Origin: Evansella tamaricis
Lineage (GTDB): Bacteria; Bacillota; Bacilli; Bacillales; Salisediminibacteriaceae
Reading direction: 5' to 3'
Length of the DNA stretch: 64,000 bases
NCBI RefSeq assembly: GCF_019042215.1
Contig: NZ_JAHQCS010000079.1
Coordinates: 28,702 to 92,701, forward strand
The notes under the pieces are model-generated. The model was not told where the DNA came from and made no database searches. It saw nothing but the letters and a program-made list of their open reading frames with translations. The translations under genes and the position numbers were made by a program. This document shows, piece by piece, positions 45,327 to 53,707 of the stretch. Each line of letters opens with the position of its first letter. Position 1 is the first letter of the stretch.

Positions 45327-45794
45327 ATGAAAATCGCAGAAAGCACTTTATAAAGTTACTCCATTAATCAACACACAATGGCAATCGTGCCGGTAGCACA
45401 CACAGACTATGACACAACAGTATTTGAAGGTGACCAACAACTTTTCGTGAAACAAACAGCAATGGAACAACTTAAACAGGACTGCCTAAAGGACTGCTCC
45501 AGCTACGAAGGAAGAAGGATGGCAGTCACCTTCCGTACAGGAATCGAGCGTAAAGCACCAATCCCAATTAATTTTCTTTTAAAAATTTATGCCTTCCCTA
45601 CCCACTCACCTAAGAACCCCAACTGCAGTTGGCTCTTTCCAGCACACATACACTCCATTACAGCCAATCCAAAAGACGCCCAGCAATCCATTATTACCTT
45701 TAAAAACGGTCGCAGCATTGTCTTAAACACTCCGGCCATTATATTAAACAAACAAATGCACCGCACCACCTATTGCATCTATGTGTTTTCCTAA
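45327..45794 (+). pseudogene. ComK-like protein with a premature stop near its start (module copy 1)
   Basis: From ATG 45327 (GGAGAG upstream) the frame reads MKIAESTL, then TAA at 45351-45353, then continues in the same frame through the ATG at 45378 to 45794. The 138 residues after that show ComK hallmarks: DCLKDCSSYEGRRMAVTF (cf. the RSCRFFGSSYAGR region of ComK), a central FPTHSPKNPNCSWLF and HRTTYCIYVFS. ComK is the competence master regulator. It is shorter than ComK (~190) at the C terminus. The stop suggests loss; alternatively translation restarts at 45378, which lacks a ribosome site. Confidence 0.7.
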
Positions 45795-45849
45795 TACTGG
45801 AATCAGTATGATGCCATAGTTATAAGCTAAGCCCTACCAAAGAACGCAA

Positions 45850-45890
45850 AAAGGGTGTCTTTTCGTGGTAATCACGTAAAGACACCCTTT
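45850..45890. terminator. Strong bidirectional hairpin after ComK-like copy 1
   Basis: AAAGGGTGTCTTT (45850-45862) and AAAGACACCCTTT (45878-45890) form a perfect 13 bp stem with a further CGTG/CACG pair inside. It lies 55 bp past the stop codon and can end transcripts. Confidence 0.75.
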
Positions 45891-46068
45891 AACATCCTTC
45901 TCTTTCTTTTAAAAAACTAGTCAGCCGAAACAATCTAGAAAGATGGGTACTGACAACTTCCACAAGGAAAGATGCACGCACCGTCGGATTGGCGGATCCA
46001 GGTGTTGACTACCTACCGAAAGCCTAACAACCCATCCCTTTCCAAGAAGAGGGACAAAGTACCTGTCC

Positions 46069-46250
46069 GAGGGCACTGAAAAAGTGATGCTCTTTCACTT
46101 TTTCGTGCCCTCGAAGCAATGAGCGTAGCCGTCGCAATCTTTTGAAAGCCTGATAGTAGTGGGTTTCTCCTATCAGGCGAGCGACGTGCGAAGCCATTGC
46201 CAATCAAATTAATGGCACTGAAAAAGTTGGTTTGTACTTTTTCAGTGGCT
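46069..46250. mobile_element. MITE-like element with nested inverted repeats
   Basis: The ~180 bp element has a left hairpin (GAGGGCACTGAAAAAGTGA paired to 46094-46112). The centre has nested pairs (GCAATG/CATTGC, GTCGC/GCGAC, GCCTGATAG/CTATCAGGC at 46148-46178), and a right hairpin (CACTGAAAAAGT/ACTTTTTCAGTG, 46216-46247). GGCACTGAAAAAGT occurs at both ends. A 9 bp direct repeat TACCTGTCC flanks it at 46060-46068 and 46253-46261, as for a target-site duplication. No gene is inside. It splits a GGGACA...TGTCCC-type repeat. Confidence 0.7.
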
Positions 46251-46334
46251 TCTACCTGTCCCCCTGTCTCTCCCTCCCCTCGCTTCCCCTATCAATCCTT
46301 GAAAATCTTAAACACCTTAATGTATAATTATTAT

Positions 46335-46484
46335 AGAAACTACGTAAACTAAAAAAGACCGAGTGCTACCAACACCCGGACACAGCAACTACATGCCGCA
46401 TGAAGAGCGGCTGACCGTAAGTAAAATGATTACGAAAAAAGTAACCCTTCACCTTTGGTCTAGGCAGTGGGGGTTACTTTTTTC
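46335..46484 (+). ncRNA. Antisense antitoxin RNA, RatA-like, copy 1
   Basis: A promoter (TTGAAA 46299-46304, 18 bp, TATAAT 46323-46328) drives an RNA starting at about 46335. It ends at a terminator GTAACCC...GGGTTAC plus six T's (46439-46483). It is transcribed against the toxin gene and overlaps its last codons and 3' untranslated region. This is the arrangement of the Bacillus RatA antitoxin. Base pairing with the toxin mRNA is inferred. Confidence 0.75.
46351..46379 (-). terminator. Terminator of toxin mRNA, copy 1
   Basis: On the minus strand CCGGGTG and CACTCGG form a 7 bp stem followed by TCTTTTTT. It lies inside the sequence of the antisense RNA. Confidence 0.7.
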
Positions 46485-46578
46485 TTCTTTCTTTGACGAT
46501 TAAAATTATCAATGTAATCATACTTAACATAACTAAGTTGGATTGCATTGCGAAAGCAAGTGCTTCGGATATCGTCAT
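46474..46578 (-). CDS. Holin-like type I toxin, TxpA-type, copy 1
   Basis: The 34-residue peptide MTISEALAFAMQSNLVMLSM... has one membrane helix and a basic KERRKK tail, the form of putative holin-like toxins of the TxpA/BsrG kind. GGGAGGTG lies six bases before the ATG. It is partly hidden: GGGAGGTG pairs with an upstream CATCTCCC (46584-46608 hairpin), as in type I toxins whose translation is blocked in the full-length mRNA. TATAAT at 46646-46651 (minus strand) is its -10. A matching locus is at 53603-53707. It would damage the membrane when free of antitoxin. Confidence 0.82.
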   Translation of the reverse strand: MTISEALAFAMQSNLVMLSMITLIILIVKERRKK

Positions 46579-46815
46579 TTTTCCACCTCCCTTCTAACCC
46601 GGGAGATGGTCAACCATCCATCTGCATTATATAGTTGCTACTGCAATTATACCAAACTAGCGTTCCCAACCACAATGAATTACCCTACTAAATTATATAC
46701 CTCTCTAACCTACTTTTGCTTCAAAATTAACTATCCCTACATCCTTTTGTAGAATTCCCATCAGTAAACTTAATAGAGAATAATTAGGTGCTTTTGTAAT
46801 TTAGCACCCCCAGAA

Positions 46816-47052
46816 ACGAAACAAACAACAATGAAACAACTAAAGCAAGCCTGCCTAAAAGACTGCACCAGCTACGAAAGAAGACGAGATATCGTCACCT
46901 ACCAGATAGGAACCACACGAAAAACGTCTTTTCCCAATGTTCGTTCCTTCTTCTGCATTAAAAAACTCTTGATTAACATCTTTTTCATCAACCGTTCGAT
47001 TGGGGCTACGTCATCTACAATTTTTTTTATCACCTTTTTCAGGATAATTTAG
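46816..47052 (+). pseudogene. ComK-like remnant
   Basis: The frame TKQTTMKQLKQACLKDCTSY, then ERRRDIVTYQIGTTRK, matches the middle of the ComK-like protein at 45327-45794 (KQTAMEQLKQDCLKDCSSYE). The N terminus is missing and after about 40 codons the sequence no longer resembles ComK. It lies just beyond the toxin-antitoxin locus and is a third, decayed copy. Confidence 0.7.
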
Positions 47053-47250
47053 AAGCGATACTAATAGGATGCGACCGTTCCTTTGGTAAAACAAAGCAAA
47101 ACAGCCCCACCAAGCAAGATAACCGGGGGTGACAGGCACCCCAAAACCATTTTCTGTTTAACCTTATAAGACAGAGGGACAGGTGAATTGTCCAGTCAGG
47201 AGTAAACTCCCCAGGGACGAGTACCTGTCCCCATGTTCCTCGGGTGCACA
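47053..47250. repeat. GGGACAGG-type repeat and GTGACAGGCAC piece
   Basis: GGGGGTGACAGGCACCCC is at 47125-47142. GGGACAGGTGAATTGTCCAG at about 47173 and GACGAGTACCTGTCCCC near 47216 closely match a stretch at 54700-54765. No gene. Confidence 0.6.
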
Positions 47251-48138
47251 TCATACCTGTCCATCCGTCCCTCCTCCTGGATCATTAGATAGCTTTTTGA
47301 CTGGTACTACGATGTGATAGAACGAATCAAGGTGATGAATGTTCTCAAAAACTTGAATAAGTTCAATATCGGAATCCTCGGTTTCTTGTTTTGAAATTTT
47401 TAAAAATCTTGCAAAGTCAGTAATGAAGACATCTCCTATATCAAGTAGATCACCAAAATATTTAAATTTAGCACAAAACATTTGTTGGACATCCACTGTG
47501 AAAAAATTAGATTGATCGCTCTCTATATGATGTGATATCCCGACGAGAGCCTTGAATTTAGTTGAGTTGGGTTGGCAATTTGAATAGATGATATAACAGG
47601 GACTACTTATTGTCTCATCGATGCTATCTACCAGCATTTTAGTTTTCGACCGAATCTTTTCTTTGAAATTACTTGTTGATAAATCAACTTCAAATGCAAT
47701 GCCACTTAATCGTATGGAATCGAAGTTTGTTAAAGTAAAATCTGTCACAATATCTCCGTTGATGTTTTTAATTGGCCTTTTAATTACTGGAGGAATATCG
47801 GCTAGGGTCAGCGCCTCCCCAGTCTTTCTTAGTATATTTGGGGATATACCATATTGTTTTTTAAATGCACGGGAGAAGGACGAAGGAGTTCCAAAGTTTA
47901 ATTCGTATGCAATATCTGTTAATGATAGGTTTTTGTTTTGAATTAATGTTACAGATGTATTTAATCTTCTAGACAATATGTATTGGTTCAGGGAACAGCC
48001 CATGATGGCAGAAAAAAGTCTATGAAAATAGTACTTTGACATATTAAAAGTAGTTGAAACAGAATCCAATGATAAGGGCTCGTTCAAGTTGTTTTCAATA
48101 TGCAGTAATGCTTCTTCGATTACTTCAAAATGCTCCAT
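47251..48138 (-). CDS. AraC-family regulator with GyrI-like effector domain
   Basis: The 295-residue protein has an N-terminal AraC helix-turn-helix pair (LDSVSTTFNMSKYYFHRLFS; LSLTDIAYELNFGTPSSFSR, FKKQYGISPNILRK) and a C-terminal ~150-residue domain typical of GyrI-like small-molecule binding (DSIRLSGIAFEVDLSTSNFK). Such regulators sense drugs or metabolites. The last codons (NDPGGGTDGQV) come from a dispersed GGGACGGA repeat, so the native end may differ. The target is unknown; the quinone oxidoreductase gene is divergently next to it. Confidence 0.82.
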   Translation of the reverse strand: MEHFEVIEEALLHIENNLNEPLSLDSVSTTFNMSKYYFHRLFSAIMGCSLNQYILSRRLNTSVTLIQNKNLSLTDIAYELNFGTPSSFSRAFKKQYGISPNILRKTGEALTLADIPPVIKRPIKNINGDIVTDFTLTNFDSIRLSGIAFEVDLSTSNFKEKIRSKTKMLVDSIDETISSPCYIIYSNCQPNSTKFKALVGISHHIESDQSNFFTVDVQQMFCAKFKYFGDLLDIGDVFITDFARFLKISKQETEDSDIELIQVFENIHHLDSFYHIVVPVKKLSNDPGGGTDGQV

Positions 48139-48164
48139 ACAGATACCCTACCCTCCTCATTGAA

Positions 48165-48345
48165 AAGCGCAAGGCGCCCGCTTATCGGCAAAAGGAAAAT
48201 GCTCTGACAGATTAGAAAAACTTGGCTTATCGCCGTTAATGGCGAAAGCCTTAGTTTTCTTATACTTTAGTGAAAAAAGTGTTTTTTACTTTTTATTTTG
48301 GCAGAAATTTGCACGAGCCGATGGCGCCTGGAGCTAGACAGCTTT
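48165..48345. repeat. Dispersed inverted-repeat element of Bacillus type
   Basis: Ends AGCGCAAGGCGCCCGCTTAT and CGATGGCGCCTGGAGCTAGA are partly complementary. The interior pairs GCCTTAGTTTTCT with AGAAAAACTTGGC around a CGCC/GGCG loop. Elements with this GGAGCT ending are common between Bacillus genes. No gene lies in 48139-48633 otherwise. Confidence 0.65.
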
Positions 48346-48633
48346 CATGGGTTAAGAAATTTTCATAAATTCTTACCTTCCAAAAAAATACATACCCTCA
48401 ATTTACTATATCATGTTTGATTCTTAAATAGAACAAGTAGGCTAGCAACGCTCACTCACCATTACCCCCCTTCTTTTTGATCAACAAAAGGTTTGCTTAG
48501 AGAAGGCAGGCTTGATTTTAGTTTAAACCATATTACAGCAAGATTTGGAAAGTGAAAATAAATATGAAGTGTTAAATTGTTATTCGTAATACTCGTATCG
48601 TATTTATAGAAATAACAAATTAGAGGTGGAGAA

Positions 48634-49599
48634 ATGAAAGCAATGGTGTACAAAAAGTACGGTTCCCCCGAAGTTCTTCAACTGAAAGAGATAGAAAAGC
48701 CTATTCCTAAGGAAAATGAAATACTGGTAAAAGTAATAGCGACAACAGTAACAGTAGCAGATATTCGTGCACGAAGTTTAACCGTTCCTCTCCCTGTTTG
48801 GTTGCTTGCCCGAATAGCATTGGGTTTTAGACAACCAAAAAAAGATATATTGGGGATGGAGTTGGCTGGAGAAGTAGAGTCAGTAGGAAAAAATGTCAAG
48901 CGATTCAAGGAAGGTGACCATATTTTTGCTGCATGCCTAGTGGGTTTTGGTGCTTATGCCGAGTATAAGTGCCTACCTGAAGACGGACCAGTATCTATTA
49001 AACCCAACAATTTATCTTTTGGGGAAGCCGCAGCTATTCCAATAGGGGCACGAACAGCATTATTTTATCTTAGAAAAGCTACTATTCAGAGTGGCCAAAA
49101 GGTTCTTGTCTATGGCGCTTCAGGAAGTGTAGGGAGTTATGCAGTACAAATTGCCAAGTATTTTGGAGCAATAGTTACAGGAGTATGCAGTACCACGAAT
49201 GTGGAATTGGTAAAATCTCTAGGAGCCGATAAGGTCATTGATTACACTACCGAAGATTTTTCTAGTAAAGGTGAGTATGATGTTATCTTTGAAGCAGTAG
49301 ACAAGAGTTCGTTTTCAGCTTGTATGAAATCGCTAAAGAAGGACGGAACCTATATCAACGTCTCTGCACCGTTACCAGGTGTTAGAATGCTATGGACTAA
49401 AGTGACAAGCAGCAGGAAATTAATTTTAGGTCAAAATTCACCTGAAAATTCCGAAGCCCTAAACTTCCTCAAAGAACTTGTTGAGGCAGGGAAGTTAAAA
49501 GTGGTCATTGATAGGTACTATGAGTTTGATGAGATAGTGGATGCACATAGATATGTCGAGAAAGGACACAAGAAGGGAAATGTCGTCATAAATGTGTAG
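48634..49599 (+). CDS. Zinc-free medium-chain dehydrogenase, quinone oxidoreductase type (paralogue)
   Basis: The 321-residue protein starts [20 protein letters not shown], with GGTGGA eight bases upstream, and has the nucleotide motif [20 protein letters not shown] (about 144-163) and [12 protein letters not shown]. It is a clear paralogue of the gene at 6550-7542, with many shared blocks. Members reduce quinones or alkenals with NADPH. It is divergent from the AraC regulator, which may control it (inferred). The gene ends in a GGGACAGG-type repeat. Confidence 0.85.
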   Translation: MKAMVYKKYGSPEVLQLKEIEKPIPKENEILVKVIATTVTVADIRARSLTVPLPVWLLARIALGFRQPKKDILGMELAGEVESVGKNVKRFKEGDHIFAACLVGFGAYAEYKCLPEDGPVSIKPNNLSFGEAAAIPIGARTALFYLRKATIQSGQKVLVYGASGSVGSYAVQIAKYFGAIVTGVCSTTNVELVKSLGADKVIDYTTEDFSSKGEYDVIFEAVDKSSFSACMKSLKKDGTYINVSAPLPGVRMLWTKVTSSRKLILGQNSPENSEALNFLKELVEAGKLKVVIDRYYEFDEIVDAHRYVEKGHKKGNVVINV

Positions 49600-49721
49600 T
49601 TAGTGACGGGGCAGAGGGACAGGTCCTGTCCCTCTCCAAACACTGAGACACGGGATGTGCTGACCCCTCCTCCTTCGGTAAACCGGAACCGTCCGGAACC
49701 AGTTTGCCTGGGTCAAAGAAC
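49600..49721. repeat. GGGACAGG and GGAACCAGTTTGCC dispersed repeats
   Basis: GAGGGACAGGTCCTGTCCCTC (49615-49635) is a near-perfect palindrome. ACCGGAACCGTCCGGAACCA (49682-49701), followed by GTTTGCC, is another repeat found beside the palindrome arrays. It may terminate the two convergent genes. Confidence 0.6.
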
Positions 49722-50747
49722 CTATGTCCCATTGCCAGATTTATTCCTAGCCAAATTCTCGCGGTCTTTTGTCCCTGGTGGTTGTTCAAGCCATTGGTGT
49801 TTAATCATGATGTCTGCTCCACTTTTTGCATATTGAGCAATTTCCAATGACAATCGTTCATAATTGATGGCTAGATCACTACGTTGGCTAGCAGCTGCAG
49901 CAGTCGCGTAATTCCCTGTACCAGCAGAACTTAATAGTGCCATATGAAACATCATTAATTTATCTGAAAATGTTTTTGTGGTTGAATTGCTCACACTCAC
50001 ATCTGGTAATCGGGGGGTTGGAATATCATTTTCAAGCAAAATATCAGTAAAAATCCTTATGTGCTTGTTCGAGATTTTCTCTCCCCTTAACATAAAATCT
50101 TGAACTTCTTTGGATGGAGATGTCTGAGCAAAACTAAGGCATAATTTAACTCCCATTGCATTTGTTAATACATTCATATACAAATGTGATATTTCCACTG
50201 CATTTAGTGGCCTTTTATTAGTAAATGGATTTAATCCACTTAAATATTTTTTACTGTCTACATAATCAGTTTCTTTAGGAACTTCAATATAAGGGTGTCT
50301 TGCATGAACTCCTTTAGAAATAGCTATTTTATTCGTTCGATTATAAAGAGTAGAAGTATCAATTAACGCTTGCGTATAAAATTTAGAGATGTCTTCCCTT
50401 GCACTCATAGAAACAAATCCACTGTTAGCCAACATCCCCACTTTTGCCATGTGATTCACATATGTTAAACAGAATACATCAGAAAAAAGCCAAGGAGCGT
50501 CCATGTTCACATCATTTTCCGTAAAGCCGTTGGGGATAGCAAACTGTTCTTGTTCAAAAAGGCTGTTACAAAAGTCCAAATGGCTTGAGGATAGATCATA
50601 TGCATATTGAACAGCAGGTTTTATGTCTGTGTCTTCTATATGATTTAGCATAAACCCTAAGATACATTTTGCCATACTATCATTCATGTAAGAAGTCCAT
50701 AAACAGCCAATTTCCGAAGATGTCAAATAGATTTTATTTTCATTCAT
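49722..50747 (-). CDS. DUF3231 family protein
   Basis: The 341-residue protein starts MNENKIYLTSSEIGCLWTSY at 50747, where GGAGGTGAACTTG supplies the ribosome site; upstream in-frame codons come from a repeat. It consists of two related four-helix halves (SHLDFCNSLFEQEQFAIPNG and SNKHIRIFTDILLENDIPTP each recall a ferritin-like pattern), as in DUF3231. Function of this Bacillus family is unknown. The C terminus (ENLARNKSGNGT) also lies close to repeats and could be altered. Confidence 0.78.
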   Translation of the reverse strand: MNENKIYLTSSEIGCLWTSYMNDSMAKCILGFMLNHIEDTDIKPAVQYAYDLSSSHLDFCNSLFEQEQFAIPNGFTENDVNMDAPWLFSDVFCLTYVNHMAKVGMLANSGFVSMSAREDISKFYTQALIDTSTLYNRTNKIAISKGVHARHPYIEVPKETDYVDSKKYLSGLNPFTNKRPLNAVEISHLYMNVLTNAMGVKLCLSFAQTSPSKEVQDFMLRGEKISNKHIRIFTDILLENDIPTPRLPDVSVSNSTTKTFSDKLMMFHMALLSSAGTGNYATAAAASQRSDLAINYERLSLEIAQYAKSGADIMIKHQWLEQPPGTKDRENLARNKSGNGT

Positions 50748-50951
50748 CAAGTTCACCTCCAAACAAGTATGTCTAGATATAAAATTTATTGTTTGCATAT
50801 AACCGTATTTTATGATGGGAATCTGGGACATGGGGTCAGCACAGTACCTGTCCCTTTGTCCCTTTCCTTTGTCCCTTTGAAACCTTCTTGAAAATTGACC
50901 GTCATATGTTGTGTGAAACAAAACATTACTTGAGTAGAAGGGGCAATTAAA

Positions 50952-52094
50952 ATGAACAAATTAAAAAGAGGATTCAAATTCTTCATAGCAGGAGCTGTTT
51001 TAACATTGATAGCAACAGGCTGTGGTGCTGCAGCGGATGGGGCAGCAGGAACTGTAAGTGGAGATCAGGGGCAACCTAGGGAAGAAGTAGCCGTGGAAAC
51101 TGTAGCAGCGGATGTATCGATAAATTTATTAGAAGATGGAACGGTCCAGGCGGTTTATAGGCTGGAAAATAAAGGTACTGATGTTGTGGAATATAACTTC
51201 TCCAATGGCATGAAGGTGGATTATGTGGTGATGGATGAAACGGAGGAAATTGTATACCAATATTCTAAGGATGCCTTTGCTACTGCGGCACTGGAAGATT
51301 TAGTGTTAAACCCAGGGGAAGTATTTGAAGAGGTATTATTGATTGATGTGCTTGAGGTCGGGAGAGATTACACAGTAGAATTCTTCTTAAACCTTCAGGA
51401 AAAACCAGGAAAAGCATCTATTGGAATCGGTTTAGAACAATCGGCATCAAATGAAAGAACAGGAATTTTTGTTGGACTTATTGATGGCAATTCGGTTGAA
51501 ATCGAGTGGAATAGCGAGAAAGAAGCCTATCAATTATCAGATGAAGCTAAGGAGCAAGTAAAAGGAATGGAAGATGGCAGTTTAGTAAGCTTTATTTTTA
51601 CAAAGGGCAATGGGGCAGAGCGAAATACAATTGAGAGATTTGAGGTCATCGATTCTTCAGACCATGAAGGTAGTATTATATTAGAAAAATCAGTGTTGGA
51701 GTTAGGGGATCCATTGGTAAAAAAAGCCGAGGAATTGCGTGAAAACCGTAACGCGTCTGTCTTAGAGGGTGTTTCTGCCTTTGATGTTTTCCGCTTGTAT
51801 ATGTATGTGCAAGCTGGGGAAGATTTCGGTACCCTTTATCAGTTCTATCCAACTGGATCCATGGATGTTTCAGAAGAGCAATATGTCAAAGAGGGTAGAC
51901 ACGATGTGAATACGGAAAATACTCGTGCATTCATGAAAAAGCTTAACGAAGTAAGAGAATTTGAGGTCGAAGTGAAAGAGAATGGAGAAGCACAAGTAAA
52001 CTTCCGATTCGCAGACGACGAAGAAACTATCTACTCATTCGGACTAGTAAAAGAAGCGAATACATGGTTCGTCCGCCCACTGCCATTGCAGTAA
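50952..52094 (+). CDS. Lipoprotein with BsuPI-like domain
   Basis: The 380-residue protein has a lipoprotein signal peptide (FIAGAVLTLIATGCGAAAD, Cys about 24) and a BsuPI-type immunoglobulin-like domain at about 50-150 (VYRLENKGTDVVEYNFSNG, LNPGEVFEEVLLIDVLEVG), known from an intracellular proteinase inhibitor. The C-terminal part (VSAFDVFRLYMYVQAGEDFG) is different and unassigned. It would sit on the outer face of the membrane. No partner gene is apparent. Confidence 0.75.
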   Translation: MNKLKRGFKFFIAGAVLTLIATGCGAAADGAAGTVSGDQGQPREEVAVETVAADVSINLLEDGTVQAVYRLENKGTDVVEYNFSNGMKVDYVVMDETEEIVYQYSKDAFATAALEDLVLNPGEVFEEVLLIDVLEVGRDYTVEFFLNLQEKPGKASIGIGLEQSASNERTGIFVGLIDGNSVEIEWNSEKEAYQLSDEAKEQVKGMEDGSLVSFIFTKGNGAERNTIERFEVIDSSDHEGSIILEKSVLELGDPLVKKAEELRENRNASVLEGVSAFDVFRLYMYVQAGEDFGTLYQFYPTGSMDVSEEQYVKEGRHDVNTENTRAFMKKLNEVREFEVEVKENGEAQVNFRFADDEETIYSFGLVKEANTWFVRPLPLQ

Positions 52095-52099
52095 AAAGT

Positions 52100-52245
52100 T
52101 CACGGACAGTTCACGGACCTGGTCCCCGAAAGTTTTGTGAAAAGACACAGAATAAACCGGGACCAGGTCCCGCAACTTTTTGTGAACTCAGGTGAGAATT
52201 CATAAAATTGTGCGGGACCAGGTCCGTGAACACTTTGTGGCAGTA
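52100..52245. repeat. Inverted repeats GGACCTGGTCCC / GGGACCAGGTCC
   Basis: AGTTCACGGACCTGGTCCCC (about 52110-52129) is followed by GGGACCAGGTCCCG and again GGGACCAGGTCCGTGAAC. These form alternative long hairpins between two plus-strand genes. They may terminate the lipoprotein gene, or be a mobile repeat. Confidence 0.7.
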
Positions 52246-52267
52246 CTAGGTTCTGGTTTAGTTATAG

Positions 52268-53359
52268 GTGAGGCAAATCGTTTATGAAAGTTTTCGTCAT
52301 ATGTTATTATGGTTGAATACAATAGTTGGAGGATTACTAATGCTACAGGTTATGACAGAAAACGTTCATTGGGTATTTGTCTTATTCGTTGTTGGAGTGG
52401 CAGTGTTTCACGGGAGTGTTTATTACATTAAGGTAACAAAAGCCCCAAATATAAAAGGATTTGAAAAGACATATAAAAAGACATTTGCCTATGATCCAAA
52501 ATGGAAAACAAAACTGTTACTAATAATTGCTCTCATTATTCTTTTATTACTTATCTTTAACAACATTAACAACTTTACATTATTGATAAACAATTTCATT
52601 AGTTTTGCTTTACTATTTTTGCTAGCGCTAGGAATTCAAATGCTATTTAGTGGCATCGGTCTATTGCTTGCGGTGTTTCCTTTTTATAAAGAAGGAGATA
52701 CAGCAGTGGAAACAAACCTTAAAGTGAACCTTTTTCTAATAATAAGTGGAATACCTTTTATTGTGCTATTCCTGTTTACGAGAGATGGAGTAATATTACT
52801 AACCAGTTTAGTACTTTTATTTGTTGGTTTATTTGGCTATTTTAATATTAAGAGGATCGTGAAAAAAAGAAAAAGGATGCTAGAAAATGGAGAGATTTAC
52901 GAGGATAATCAACCACAGGATTTAGTTGATTCCAGAGTAGATCCTAACAATAGAACAAGCCAAACTTTGACTAATCGTCTAGGTGGAGCAGTGAGTCATG
53001 TATTACCACTGCTTCCACTCCCATTTGGAAATATTATATTAACTCTTATATATTGGGCGATAGTCAGAACTCAATCTGATTATATGGACCATCATGGCCG
53101 TCAATCCTTAAACTTTCAAATTAGTTTTACACTTTATCCAATTATAATAACTGTAATATGGTATGTTTTCAGTTTAGTTAACAATTGGTTATCCGACGGA
53201 ACAGGACCAGATCTTCTTGGTCTTATGGTAGGGATTGTAGGAGTTTCCTTTTTTATTGTCTTTTTCGTTCTCTATGGAGCATTAGCTATCATTGCCATCA
53301 TCTCAGCCCTACTAGGTAAAAAATTCACATACCCAATGACAATCAAGTTCTTCAAATAA
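52268..53359 (+). CDS. Membrane protein with C-terminal DUF4870-like domain
   Basis: The 363-residue protein has about eight helices. The last ~110 residues (LLPLPFGNIILTLIYWAIVR, YMDHHGRQSLNFQISFTLYP) match DUF4870, a small four-helix membrane domain. The first ~200 residues hold further helices (LLLIIALIILLLLIFNNINN) and a charged segment KRIVKKRKRMLENG. The GTG start at 52268 has no strong ribosome site, so the true start may be the ATG at 52301. Function unknown. Confidence 0.68.
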   Translation: MRQIVYESFRHMLLWLNTIVGGLLMLQVMTENVHWVFVLFVVGVAVFHGSVYYIKVTKAPNIKGFEKTYKKTFAYDPKWKTKLLLIIALIILLLLIFNNINNFTLLINNFISFALLFLLALGIQMLFSGIGLLLAVFPFYKEGDTAVETNLKVNLFLIISGIPFIVLFLFTRDGVILLTSLVLLFVGLFGYFNIKRIVKKRKRMLENGEIYEDNQPQDLVDSRVDPNNRTSQTLTNRLGGAVSHVLPLLPLPFGNIILTLIYWAIVRTQSDYMDHHGRQSLNFQISFTLYPIIITVIWYVFSLVNNWLSDGTGPDLLGLMVGIVGVSFFIVFFVLYGALAIIAIISALLGKKFTYPMTIKFFK

Positions 53360-53467
53360 TTGTCACCGACTGGGACGGAGACGGAGGGACAGGATCCCCC
53401 TTCATACTGTGCCTGGGCAGATTGACAAACCTTGAAATAACACAAATCAGTAATGTATAATATTAAT

Positions 53468-53612
53468 AGATAAGCCATATACTAAAAAAGACCGAGTGCG
53501 TCAACACCCGGTCACAGCAACTACATGCCGCATGAAGAGCGGCGACCATAAGTACGAATGGAGAAAGTAACCATCCCTAACCTTGGTTCGGCGTGAGGAC
53601 GGTTACTTTTTT
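53468..53612 (+). ncRNA. Antisense antitoxin RNA, RatA-like, copy 2
   Basis: Promoter TTGAAA (53432-53437), 18 bp, TATAAT (53456-53461). The RNA ends at AGTAACC...GGTTACTTTTTT (about 53567-53612). It closely matches copy 1 (shared CCGAGTG, ACATGCCGCATGAAGAGCGG) and runs against the toxin gene. Confidence 0.75.
53484..53511 (-). terminator. Terminator of toxin mRNA, copy 2
   Basis: On the minus strand CCGGGTG / CACTCGG form a stem followed by TCTTTTTT, as in copy 1. Confidence 0.7.
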
Positions 53613-53707
53613 CTTGTTTCTGTGACGATCAAAACAATGAATGTAACCAGACTTATTAAAACTAAGTTTGATTGCATTGAAAAAGTAATTGCCTCGTATA
53701 TCGTCAT
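53603..53707 (-). CDS. Holin-like type I toxin, TxpA-type, copy 2
   Basis: The 34-residue peptide MTIYEAITFSMQSNLVLISL... with the tail TETRKK shares the form and the QSNLV core with copy 1. GGGAGGTG lies six bases before the ATG and pairs with CATCTCCC (53713-53737), hiding the site. The -10 TATAAT and the GGGAACG box upstream match copy 1. The two loci differ at about 12 residues, so neither is a very recent duplicate. Confidence 0.82.
   Translation of the reverse strand: MTIYEAITFSMQSNLVLISLVTFIVLIVTETRKK

Noticed and set aside
46069..46250. tRNA or riboswitch
   Set aside because: The nested stems do not form a cloverleaf, and the flanking direct repeats and similar ends fit an insertion better.
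47621..47941. Plus-strand frame opposite the AraC gene
   Set aside because: Shadow of a well-supported regulator.
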